From Gimesia aquarii (GTDB taxonomy: Bacteria; Planctomycetota; Planctomycetia; Planctomycetales; Planctomycetaceae): a stretch of DNA of 64,000 nt. Below, piece by piece: positions 1 through 8,032 of this stretch; position 1 is the first letter of the stretch; each line of letters starts with the position of its first letter. The stretch spans positions 6,449,300 to 6,513,299 of the forward strand of contig NZ_CP037920.1 in assembly GCF_007748195.1 (NCBI RefSeq). The letters are read 5' to 3'. The notes beneath the pieces were generated by a model, which saw nothing but the letters and a program-made list of their open reading frames with translations, made no database searches and was not told the origin of the DNA. The translations under genes were made by a program, and so were the position numbers.

Positions 1-471
1 AATTACAGTGCGGGGATGATCATCGTCCAGCAGGGCTTCGTACAACGGCATACCTGCGGCTACACCCAAATAGCATTCTCGCCCATACTCATCATTGGCG
101 TGTGAATATTCACGCTTACTATGTCCTACAAATTCATTGAGCTTGACGTAATCCAAATCTTCAGGATATCCAAGTGCAAAGTTTGCCAGGAGTTCGAGGA
201 TCAACGGTTTTTCGGCAACCGACTGATACCGCAAAAGTTGCTGAAAGAGCGGAATTGCAGCGACCGTCGCCGAGTACACGCTTCCCTGGTGAAAGAGATT
301 CGAGGTAAACCCCCAAAGCAGACCGCCGCGTTCGTCTTTGTCGGCAGTCATCAGCGCACGAATCTGCTCAGGCACATCGATGGCTGCGCCGTATGCGTGT
401 GATAATTCGATCCACGGAATCTGATCCAGCATTGACAGATCGAGATCTCCCGACAGATTCACGGCTTCCAC
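1..471 (-). CDS. HEAT-repeat-like protein, C-terminus cut by window edge
   Basis: The minus strand is open from about 509 to the window edge, giving about 157 residues from a GTG at 471 (a second GTG lies at 462; no ATG is available). The text includes GGLLWGFTSNLFHQGSVY followed by SATVAAIPLFQQLL, a helical pattern common in HEAT-like proteins found beside SMI1/KNR4 genes. That would make it an immunity-type or protein-binding scaffold. This is an inference from sequence style; no catalytic motif is visible. The 3' end lies outside the window. The absence of an ATG and a strong ribosome-binding site means the piece could also be a decayed 5' end. Confidence 0.55.
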   Translation of the reverse strand, partial: MEAVNLSGDLDLSMLDQIPWIELSHAYGAAIDVPEQIRALMTADKDERGGLLWGFTSNLFHQGSVYSATVAAIPLFQQLLRYQSVAEKPLILELLANFALGYPEDLDYVKLNEFVGHSKREYSHANDEYGRECYLGVAAGMPLYEALLDDDHPRTVI

Positions 472-871
472 AGTCTGAGCCTTTCTGAAATGTGAGTCAC
501 ATTTATATCTGGATTAGTGAATTGAAACTGTCCAACGAATTACTTTTGCGACAAATAAAAAAAGGTTCAGGGACAGAATAATCGAGCCTCGAGACAAGAG
601 GAAAACGGAACGCGGACACTGGCCCGTTCCATTTGCCTTCCTTAACGCCATGCCGATTAATCCATGACTCCTGCTGGTCTCAAATCTCTACCCCCTCTAC
701 AATGAATCAGAAGCCTGTTCCAAAGTTTGCCATACCCAAAACAACCATCGCGCCGAACACTTTGGGACCTGCCTGCTTTATCGCCTTCAATAAGAACATA
801 GACCGCTGTTTTGAGTATGATCTTTGTTGAATTGAACTATCATCATTATTGTTTGAACTACTATAGTAGGA
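472..871. other. intergenic, possible mobile-element scar
   Basis: No convincing gene is seen: the short open frames on both strands lack recognisable protein patterns. At 565-579 there is a GGTTCAGGGACAGA-like string similar to text seen next to REP-associated IS200-like transposase genes in many bacteria, but no transposase remains. A six-base inverted repeat, GGAACG...CGTTCC, lies near 608-631. The segment just before 872 is AT rich and may hold the promoter of the cytochrome gene. Confidence 0.3.
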
Positions 872-1360
872 ATGAAGATGAAATTGCAAAGACATTCCAG
901 ACTGATCTTAGTTATGCTAGGCTGCACGCTGTTTGGGGCTGCGATGGTTTTATTGTTTCAGCTCATATGGCAAGCTGCCGAGGAGCATGAACGCAACCCT
1001 AACAGAGTAAATCTGAGAAATCAAATCATGCGTAGAAAAACAAAAACAATGCATGACATCCTGGATGGAATGATTTATGGAGACTTAGGCCGCGTTGAAA
1101 CTGCTGCAAACAGAATGCAAGAATATAGTGAGACCATTAATGAATTTCTATTGGATCCCAGATACGAAAAACTCAGTCTCGAATTCGATCTCTCTATCAG
1201 TGAACTGAGTGATTCGGCCATTCAAAAAAACATGGACGCTGCTAAAGAGGCGACTCTCCGATTGGAGAGAAATTGCATCGAGTGCCATTCACATATCAAT
1301 CAGAAAAATCGCAACTTAAAACCAAAAGCGACAAATGAATCATCCTTCAATGAGAATTGA
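872..1360 (+). CDS. membrane-anchored cytochrome c'-like protein
   Basis: Predicted 162 residues. A hydrophobic segment at residues 11-33 is a signal anchor or uncleaved signal. The remainder is helical and charged, with a single c-type heme motif CIECH near the C-terminus (residues 135-139). One C-terminal CxxCH in an otherwise all-helical protein of this size is the layout of cytochrome c' and cytochrome b562-like four-helix bundles, so a periplasmic heme protein for electron transfer or gas binding is likely. An AGGA at 868-871 abuts the ATG at 872 and is better spaced for the ATG at 878, so translation may start there and lose two residues. No redox partner gene is adjacent. Confidence 0.7.
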   Translation: MKMKLQRHSRLILVMLGCTLFGAAMVLLFQLIWQAAEEHERNPNRVNLRNQIMRRKTKTMHDILDGMIYGDLGRVETAANRMQEYSETINEFLLDPRYEKLSLEFDLSISELSDSAIQKNMDAAKEATLRLERNCIECHSHINQKNRNLKPKATNESSFNEN

Positions 1361-1442
1361 GCAGAGATTAATAGCGCATCAGTTCAAGAACGTATTAACT
1401 CATTCTCGGAAGAAGACGATTCCTCCTCGATCCTCAGGTTAA

Positions 1443-1856
1443 TCACTTGGAACTGTCTGATTGACTCGCTTCTGCTTTTGCCATCTGGAAGTCTTCTAAG
1501 CCCTGTGCTGCTAACACGTCTGCGGGAGTGAGTCGAAAATGATCAAGGGCAAAGGAAATATGAGCACGATTCGACCCAGAGTTGAGAGGTACAGAAAAAC
1601 CAACCACTTCCATCGATAACCCCTCAAGATTCTGGAATAGCTCCGCGTCTTTTAGTGTTTCTTCGTCCTTTGGATCTTCACACTGACTAATCATCCTCTG
1701 CAAAACGTCATTGAGTTTAGATTCAATTTCAGTAAGCTCCCTTTCCTGCTTCCCGTTATTACCAGCAGAGCATCCACTCTCAGCGACCATCCATACCAGG
1801 CTCAGCAGACAGATCAAAGCTTTTACCGGTTTTCGAATCGGTCTCATGGATAACAT
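1443..1856 (-). CDS. putative lipoprotein of unknown function
   Basis: About 137 residues from ATG 1856. An AGGGG at 1869-1873 supports this start over the GTG at 1865 or the ATG at 1847. The N-terminus is basic (RPIRKPVK), then a hydrophobic stretch runs to ESGCSAGNN. The cysteine would be the lipidation site, although glutamate at -3 is a poor lipobox match. The rest is an acidic helical region followed by a possible beta region. I do not recognise a family. It faces the cytochrome gene convergently and lies 82 bp away. Confidence 0.55.
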   Translation of the reverse strand: MLSMRPIRKPVKALICLLSLVWMVAESGCSAGNNGKQERELTEIESKLNDVLQRMISQCEDPKDEETLKDAELFQNLEGLSMEVVGFSVPLNSGSNRAHISFALDHFRLTPADVLAAQGLEDFQMAKAEASQSDSSK

Positions 1857-2236
1857 ATGAGTCACTTACCCCTGTTGCCACCTAATATCACAGTGCCATT
1901 TACTTCAGATCATACAACCTGTTAAAAATTATATCTGGCTAATAGACAGACTCAATCAATAAGTTTGTCGTCATTATTCTTCCGAGAAATATTGATTAAT
2001 TTTTTACAAACAAGATCAAAGAATTCCATTCTTTACCAAGTTTGATTCTATTTTAGCATTGAGTCCAAGAAAATACGTCACCATCCAGGAAAACTGTTGC
2101 CGTTATTCTCGATTGTGATAGTTCGTTTTTCTTGTTGACAGAAGGTATCAGTTTGATACGATTTTTCGTGTCTTAAATCCTATAAGAAAAGCTTTCTTTG
2201 TAATTACAAATCATTCGACTAGCAGGATTTCTCAAC
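1857..2236. other. intergenic, AT-rich, promoter for the gene at 2237
   Basis: Divergent promoter region between the lipoprotein-like gene and the gene at 2237. The only clear structure is the promoter-palindrome at 2135-2162, listed separately. No RNA gene or terminator is recognised. Confidence 0.4.
2135..2162 (+). promoter_or_regulatory. sigma70-like promoter overlapped by a palindrome
   Basis: TTGACA at 2135-2140 is a perfect -35 box. After a 16-base spacer, TACGAT at 2157-2162 is a four-of-six -10 match. The spacer contains the perfect inverted repeat GTATCA-gtt-TGATAC (2145-2159), which would place a dimeric repressor between and over the core elements. A TATAAG-like hexamer further downstream is an alternative -10. 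Regulation is inferred; no regulator gene is adjacent. Confidence 0.45.
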
Positions 2237-2701
2237 ATGCATGACCTTCAATGGACTCCAGACCTTGAATCCTGGACAATGATGCTGAACAACGACGTCT
2301 TTGATGAACTTGAGATTGAAGTGAAAACCGATGGAGAAGCGGACCCACCCACACCTAAACAGATTGCTGCGGTCGACATGATTTGCAGCCTGACAAGAGC
2401 TGACCTTAAAACCATCGCAACGCTTGTGAAAACGTGGGCTGAAGAGAACATGGAAGAAGAAGATCTGGAAGAAATGGAGGCTGAAGACTTCGAGCTTGAG
2501 ATTGGCGGTGTGGTTGTCCCGAAGTTACGTGATTCTGAAGCGTTATATTTTATCTTTACTGGCGATTCCGAAGTTGATATCGAACATGGTCTCGGATGCG
2601 TCTGTAAAAACGGTTCGCAGTTCGCTATCTGCGACACGGATTATGCATATATGGATTACGACTGGGATGCAATCAAAGAGTTAGAAGCCCTGTTCGCCTG
2701 A
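2237..2701 (+). CDS. DUF6985-like small acidic protein, immunity-like
   Basis: 154 residues from ATG 2237, with AGCAGGA 10 bases upstream. It is very acidic, with a Glu-rich helix at residues 68-84 (ENMEEEDLEEMEAEDFE). It then reads VVVPKLRDSEALYFIFTGD and DIEHGLGCVC. The pattern of a short beta strand, an aromatic strand and an (E/D)HGL segment resembles DUF6985-type proteins, which are often found among orphan immunity genes; I assign this by memory of the pattern only. It is followed 35 bp later by a SMI1/KNR4 gene on the same strand, probably in one transcript. No toxin gene is seen nearby. Confidence 0.55.
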   Translation: MHDLQWTPDLESWTMMLNNDVFDELEIEVKTDGEADPPTPKQIAAVDMICSLTRADLKTIATLVKTWAEENMEEEDLEEMEAEDFELEIGGVVVPKLRDSEALYFIFTGDSEVDIEHGLGCVCKNGSQFAICDTDYAYMDYDWDAIKELEALFA

Positions 2702-2736
2702 ATTTCCAGCGATTGTGCCGTAAAGGGATGAACGTG

Positions 2737-3204
2737 ATGGCGACAAATGATATCACACGACTTTGGACGTTTTCTGACGGCTCACAAGCCCCTGACGCAC
2801 CACCACCAGTGACCGATGCACAGCTTGACGAATTTGAAATACGGTATGGCATCAAGTTGCCGCCGGAAATGATCAAACTTTATCAACAACAGAATGGTGG
2901 ATTTTCGGAACGTCACCTTTTCTCATTCTGGTCAATTCAACTTGGGAAAAACTCTGACATCACAACGCTTTCGAGTTTGATAGACGATCACGACGAGGAT
3001 GGGCTTGAATCCATCTGGAAAAAACAACTTGGTGATCTCAATCGTGTGTTTATCATCCTGGGTGATGGTCATTTTTACTTCGTACTGAACTATAACGAAA
3101 TTCGTGATGGTCAGCCAATCGTTTGGTATGTCTCGGACGAAGTGGTGCGATCAACGTCTTTGAATTTCGCTGATTGGTTATTCAGTGATGGAGGTGCTGC
3201 ATAA
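2737..3204 (+). CDS. SMI1/KNR4 (SUKH) family protein
   Basis: About 155 residues from ATG 2737, which has AAAGGG (2722-2727) nine bases upstream. The ATG at 2728 and an upstream TTG at 2713 are less likely starts. The core text LPPEMIKLYQQQNGG is the family signature (LP..Y..L....NGG), followed by a WSIQLG strand and a glutamate- and aspartate-rich half. SUKH proteins bind and neutralise nuclease or deaminase toxins, or act as protein-binding modules. Here no toxin is adjacent, so it is an orphan immunity candidate, co-oriented with the gene at 2237. An imperfect hairpin, AATAAG...CTTATT at 3203-3225, lies at its 3' end without a T-run. Confidence 0.8.
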   Translation: MATNDITRLWTFSDGSQAPDAPPPVTDAQLDEFEIRYGIKLPPEMIKLYQQQNGGFSERHLFSFWSIQLGKNSDITTLSSLIDDHDEDGLESIWKKQLGDLNRVFIILGDGHFYFVLNYNEIRDGQPIVWYVSDEVVRSTSLNFADWLFSDGGAA

Positions 3205-3318
3205 TAAGGTTGTTAACTTCTTATTCTCTGTGACGTTAATTGAACCAATTATTTTTGCAGCTGTTCGATGAATCGTACAGTTGGTGTGAAATGCTTGCCT
3301 TCATCCTCTGCATGCCGA

Positions 3319-4167
3319 TCAGGGCTTTTTTGCTTTAGATTCACTGTCAGCTGGCGTGGCAGGCTTTCGATAAAATAAGAGTAAAATCCCCACGATCACA
3401 AGCGGAATGCTGAGCATTTGCCCTACACTCAACGGCAGGTTTTGAGCAAATTCCGCTTGTCGCATTTTGAAGAATTCCAGAATGAATCGCGCGGAAAAGA
3501 CCATGATGAAAAAGAGACCGATGAGCAAACCACGCGGGGTCTCGGAGCGATACTTACGGTAAAGCAGATACAGAATCAGAAAAATGCAGCCATAGCAAAA
3601 AGATTCATAGAGCATGACGGGATGTCGTGGCGACAACCGTGCCTCCCGCGTCTCAAGCCCCAGACCATTCACAAACACCACCGCCCAGGGCACATCGGAA
3701 ACACGTCCCAGAATCTCCGAATTGAAAAAGTTGCCGATTCGAATAAAGAAACCCGCAAGTGCAACGGGGATCGCTAAACGATCCAATAACCACAATAAAG
3801 GTTGGTCCGGATGCTTGCGTGAATAGAGCCAGGCCGAAAGCGTAATTCCGACAGCAGCACCATGACTGGCCAGTCCCCCATTCCAGATCTCAAGAAAACG
3901 AATCGGGTTCTCAAAAAAATAGGCCGGATGATAAAACAAACAGTGCCCCAGTCGCGCACCGACAATCGTTCCAATTACCATATAAATGAGTAGAGAATCG
4001 ACATCATCGACATTCCGGTTTTCCGTTTTAAACATCCAGCGTAGCAGAAGGTAGCCACAGATGAAACCGGCTGTGAAAAAGAGACCGTAATAACGAATCT
4101 TGAGCGGGCCCAGTTCAAACAGAACTCGGTTGATATCCCAATTCAGGTGGGCGATGACTGGATTCAC
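3319..4167 (-). CDS. lgt: prolipoprotein diacylglyceryl transferase
   Basis: 282 residues. Lgt transfers diacylglycerol from phosphatidylglycerol to the lipobox cysteine of prolipoproteins in the inner membrane. Recognisable parts: the N-terminal LGPLKIRYYGLFF segment, the GGLASHGAAVG loop with its histidine, RIGNFFNSE (the Lgt signature core), the RHPVMLYE segment, and about seven membrane helices ending in a basic tail. Length and order match the family. It stands alone, 114 bp from the SUKH gene and divergent from the glycosyltransferase at 4357. Lipoprotein-type signals elsewhere in the window (1443, 8033) would be its substrates. Confidence 0.95.
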   Translation of the reverse strand: MNPVIAHLNWDINRVLFELGPLKIRYYGLFFTAGFICGYLLLRWMFKTENRNVDDVDSLLIYMVIGTIVGARLGHCLFYHPAYFFENPIRFLEIWNGGLASHGAAVGITLSAWLYSRKHPDQPLLWLLDRLAIPVALAGFFIRIGNFFNSEILGRVSDVPWAVVFVNGLGLETREARLSPRHPVMLYESFCYGCIFLILYLLYRKYRSETPRGLLIGLFFIMVFSARFILEFFKMRQAEFAQNLPLSVGQMLSIPLVIVGILLLFYRKPATPADSESKAKKP

Positions 4168-4356
4168 GTTCTTGATTACTCCCGAATTCTGAAATGTTGG
4201 TTTTGATCAATTCTGTGATTTCAGAATGGTACCAATGTGCTATGATTATCAGACCGAAAGATAGACCATTCAGCAAGTTAAGCCTAGTCCGAATTCGGAG
4301 ATTGGCGTGATTCAGAACCATTTGAGCCTGTCCGCAACAGAAAGTACGATTTCCTG

Positions 4357-5847
4357 ATGAACGATCGACTGCCAAGATTGATTTCCGGTGCACTCGTTGT
4401 GCTGTCAGGCTTTGCATTGTGGGAAATCATCCAAATCAAAGGGGCCTCTTTAATTCAGCAGCCTTCACTGGCATCGGCGGCAGCGGTTTGTTGCCTGATT
4501 GCTGTTTTTCTCGGAATTACGGGATTCCTGGCCCCCCATCGCTATTGGGAAAACGTACTTCGCCAATGGAGCGACTTGTATACAAATTTTTCTCAGCCAG
4601 CACAGCCGACACATCACTGGTTGGGAAGTGTGTTACTCTCTTTTTCCATGATCATTTACTTTGTTGTGATGATGAAAATGATTCCTCTTCAGCCTTCACC
4701 TGAAAACAACGATCAGGGGGCCTTCCTCGCTCAGGCACAAGCGGTACAAACATCTGGCGGGCCAACGGTATTAATTCGACAACTCGTTTCCGGAACCTAT
4801 CAAGAAGCGAATCAGCATCCGCTGTATGTGGCATTGCTCTCCTACTTCCCCGATTATGAAAGTGGCAAACGCCTCTCGGCAATCTTTGGCTTATCTGCGT
4901 TACTCCTCTTCTCAATGGGAATCACCCGACAGTACGGAACACTCGTTGGCGGCTTGACCGGTTTTTTCATCAGTGTCAACGCAGCATACTGCCAATTGAC
5001 AGGCCGCGTCGTTTGCGAAGGCTTGCTCTTATTTTTTCTGGCTGGTTTATGGTTGATTGTGTTACGACTGCCCGATCTTAGAAGCGGTCGTCTTCCTTAT
5101 CTGCATTTAATGGGAATCGGAATTTTACTCGGTCTGGCATGGCTGACTAAAGGTACGGCTCTATTACTGATATTGGGGCTTGGGCTCTGGTTTTGTTCGT
5201 ATGCTGTGAACTGGCGTCAGTTATGCGCCCGGTTCATCAGAAAAACCACTACTGTTGATAACGAAGTGAACGTAAAGCAGGCCAACACAACTGCAGTGCC
5301 TCTGAAAACGATTTTCGTCGCCCTGACGCTGGTCATCGTAAGCTTTGCTGTCATTGCCGCGCCGTTACTTGTCCGTAATACGCGCGTGTATGGCAGCCCC
5401 ACGTTCAATGCCAATTCATACTTGATGTTTCAAGATGAATTCACCGAACCGCATGCGCTGGCGAAACAGGGTAGTTTGAGAGAAGCCGCTCAGGCGTATT
5501 TCAAGACGCACTCGGTCTCAGAGATCGTAAAGCGGGAAGTGAAAGGCTTGCTCTGGCAGGTTTTTATTTTCCTGCGGAGTCTGGGACCATTGCCGTTTGA
5601 AGAGGGACGGTTATTCTTTGGTGTATTGGCCCTTCCCTTTCTGGTCATTGGTCTCATTGCGGAAACGCATCCGGCACGACGCTTGTATCTGATCTGGATG
5701 GTCTTGTTCTGGGTCGCGTTTGCCTGGTATCTGCCGATTGCCGCCGGAGAACGTTTTTTGATGCCATTGTTACTGCCTGCGCTCGCGTTTATCAGCCTGG
5801 GAATCGTGCGGGTGGGTCAGTTATTTGTGCAACGTCGCACTGCCTGA
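4357..5847 (+). CDS. GT39-like membrane glycosyltransferase
   Basis: 496 residues with roughly eleven hydrophobic segments. After the first two helices a periplasmic loop carries NNDQGAFLAQAQAV, the acidic motif position of ArnT/PMT-type (GT-C) enzymes, then a HPLYVALLSYF segment. Such enzymes use a polyprenyl-phosphate sugar to modify lipid or protein on the outer face of the inner membrane. A soluble hydrophilic portion near residues 290-310 precedes the last helices. Substrate cannot be read from sequence. It is divergent from lgt, with 189 bp between the starts, and has no partner gene. Confidence 0.75.
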   Translation: MNDRLPRLISGALVVLSGFALWEIIQIKGASLIQQPSLASAAAVCCLIAVFLGITGFLAPHRYWENVLRQWSDLYTNFSQPAQPTHHWLGSVLLSFSMIIYFVVMMKMIPLQPSPENNDQGAFLAQAQAVQTSGGPTVLIRQLVSGTYQEANQHPLYVALLSYFPDYESGKRLSAIFGLSALLLFSMGITRQYGTLVGGLTGFFISVNAAYCQLTGRVVCEGLLLFFLAGLWLIVLRLPDLRSGRLPYLHLMGIGILLGLAWLTKGTALLLILGLGLWFCSYAVNWRQLCARFIRKTTTVDNEVNVKQANTTAVPLKTIFVALTLVIVSFAVIAAPLLVRNTRVYGSPTFNANSYLMFQDEFTEPHALAKQGSLREAAQAYFKTHSVSEIVKREVKGLLWQVFIFLRSLGPLPFEEGRLFFGVLALPFLVIGLIAETHPARRLYLIWMVLFWVAFAWYLPIAAGERFLMPLLLPALAFISLGIVRVGQLFVQRRTA

Positions 5848-6430
5848 CTCTCATATAACTCTAGTGCGCGATGTTTATCTCACTACTCAGAAGCCGATCG
5901 GGTACGATTTCCCAATACAAACCGAGCGCAGACGATGCGCGGCTGGTAAATCTCATCTAGAGATTCGGTTTCTATTTTAAACAATTCATCCTTCAGAAGC
6001 ATTTGGCGTGATATTTTTGTCTTTCATTCGTTTGACTCGTCTTTATTTTCTACGCCTGCAGGCAATTTTCGCAAACGGCGCAAAACAGGCAAGCAAAACT
6101 TTTGCGCATTATTGTCTCGATTATGGGCAAAACGGACAAAAACGAATCGTAAAAATTGAAAAATGGTATCTGATACAGGGAAATCGGAGCCCTGAAAGTG
6201 GTGAAGAACAGAAACCGGTGCTGCCTGTTTATAGTTCGACAATAAAAAACGCCTTGTTTTTGATAGTGACCGAGTCAGCAAGTACGCAGGTATTCACTTA
6301 CCAGAATTTTTCCCTCGCGCGCGCGACGCAGATGAGTGAGTTTCGGAATCCGCACAGGCGTGTCAAGCTGCAGAAGTCTTCACTGATTACAAAACAGAAC
6401 TGAATAAATTGAGGCGATGAGAAATAAACA
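5848..6430. other. 583-bp gap without a convincing gene
   Basis: Two long frames exist here (6008-6403 plus, 6024-6281 minus) but neither has a family pattern, sensible composition or a ribosome-binding site, so I treat them as chance. A weak hairpin, AATCTC-atcta-GAGATT, at 5949-5965 could end the upstream transcript. A short palindrome GTATCTGATAC lies near 6165, and a CGCGCGCG run near 6317. Nothing else is recognised. Confidence 0.35.
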
Positions 6431-7972
6431 CTAGTTGGCACTCTGCCATTTTTTTCTGAGCAGCGGCATGAATACAGGAACCAGCCAAAGAGCGATGCAG
6501 AAAATTCCCAACCCCGCAGAAATGGGACGATTGAAAAATGACAACAGGCTATCATCCTTGGTTAAATTTTGCACAAAGGTTTGTTCCAACTGTCCGCCGA
6601 GAATAATTCCCAATACAACCGGGCCGAGGGGAATCGCAAAGACTTCGAGTACAAATCCAATGATCCCCATCCCCAGCATGACCCAGACATCAAAGTAACT
6701 TCCATTGATTGAATACGAGCCAACCACACAAAACATCAAAATCAAAGGCATCAAGATACGGCGTGGCACGCGTACCAGTTGTGAGCCACTACGAATGGCC
6801 AGGAAGCCGAGCGGAATCAACAATAAATTAGCAATGATAAACGTGAGATAAATTCCATGTACGAGTACCAGCTGATCGGCGTTATTAAAAATCTCAGGGC
6901 CGGGAGTGATGTTTTTCATTAATAACACACCGATTACAATCGCAGTCACCGAGTCACCCGGAATACCTAAGACGAGCGCGGGAATCCAGGCTCCCGCCAG
7001 CGCGGAATTATTCGCACTCGTGGCATCACCCACGGCATCGAGCGATCCTTTGCCGTATTCTTCAGGAGTCTTAGATGACTTTTTGGAAACGGCATATGAA
7101 ATCCAGGCCGCAATGTCGGCACCGGCTCCGGGAATCATGCCAATGGTTGATCCAATACAACTGGAACGAAACCAACTCAATTTTCGTTTCCAGAGATGCG
7201 GTAATACGCCGCCAAATACAGGCTTCAAATGTTTGAACCAGGACTTGTCATCTTCAGAAATCGCCGCTGATGCCAGGCGTTTGGATTCTTCATCGGTCTT
7301 CGATGTCAAACAATTTCTGAAGACTTCAGAAAGACCAAACAGGCCGATCATCGCGGGAATGAAATTGATACCGGTAAATAATTCATCAAAGCCAAACGTA
7401 AAACGGGGGATGCTGTGGACTTCACTCAAGCCAACCGTTGAGAACATCAAACCGATCATGAGTGCCAGCGCACCTTTGAGACGCGATCCTGTCGAAACAA
7501 TGGCGGCACAACTCAAGCCGAGTACGTACAACCAGAAATATTCGTAGGTCGTAAAGTGGAATGCGATTTTCGCTAACTGAGGGGCCGCCAAGATCAAAAC
7601 CAGCGCGCCGAATAATCCACCGGCGACACTGAAAACCAAAGAGACTCCCAATGAAGTCTCGTGTAAGCCGCGTTGTGTGAGTGAGTAGGCATCGTCGGTA
7701 TATGCTGCTGAGGAAGGGGTTCCCGGTATGCGGACGAGCGTGGTGGGAATGTCTCCCGCAAAGATGCTGCAGGCTTCCAAAGTTACAATCGCAGCGATCG
7801 CAGATAAGTTATCGAGATAAAATGTCAATGGAATCAGTAGAGCAACCGCCATTGTCGCCGTAAGACCGGGAATCGATCCCACAAACAGACCATATACGGC
7901 GGACAGAAAGATAACCAGTAACACTTCCGGTGAAACAATATTCTGTAATGCAGTAACGAATGTTGGATCCAT
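6431..7972 (-). CDS. tctA: tripartite tricarboxylate transporter large permease TctA
   Basis: 513 residues, about eleven to twelve membrane helices. It contains the TctA signature GLFVGSIPGLTATMAVALL near the N-terminus and the second-repeat counterpart GMIPGAGADIAAWISYA with KTPEEYGKG after it. TctA is the main channel subunit of TTT secondary transporters that import carboxylates using an ion gradient and a periplasmic binding protein. It lies 60 bp downstream of the tctC-tctB fusion on the same strand and is probably co-transcribed with it. No TctDE two-component regulator is present. Confidence 0.93.
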   Translation of the reverse strand: MDPTFVTALQNIVSPEVLLVIFLSAVYGLFVGSIPGLTATMAVALLIPLTFYLDNLSAIAAIVTLEACSIFAGDIPTTLVRIPGTPSSAAYTDDAYSLTQRGLHETSLGVSLVFSVAGGLFGALVLILAAPQLAKIAFHFTTYEYFWLYVLGLSCAAIVSTGSRLKGALALMIGLMFSTVGLSEVHSIPRFTFGFDELFTGINFIPAMIGLFGLSEVFRNCLTSKTDEESKRLASAAISEDDKSWFKHLKPVFGGVLPHLWKRKLSWFRSSCIGSTIGMIPGAGADIAAWISYAVSKKSSKTPEEYGKGSLDAVGDATSANNSALAGAWIPALVLGIPGDSVTAIVIGVLLMKNITPGPEIFNNADQLVLVHGIYLTFIIANLLLIPLGFLAIRSGSQLVRVPRRILMPLILMFCVVGSYSINGSYFDVWVMLGMGIIGFVLEVFAIPLGPVVLGIILGGQLEQTFVQNLTKDDSLLSFFNRPISAGLGIFCIALWLVPVFMPLLRKKWQSAN

Positions 7973-8032
7973 GTTGTTTCTTCAATGAGCTTTACGATTC
8001 GCAGAACAAAAACGAAGACACTTTACAACGAC

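Noticed and set aside
6008..6403. 131-residue frame between the GT39-like gene and tctA
   Set aside because: No Shine-Dalgarno, no recognisable pattern, and an overlapping frame on the other strand of similar quality.
6906..7547. 213-residue open frame on the plus strand
   Set aside because: It lies wholly antisense inside tctA, whose motifs are unmistakable, and has no family pattern.
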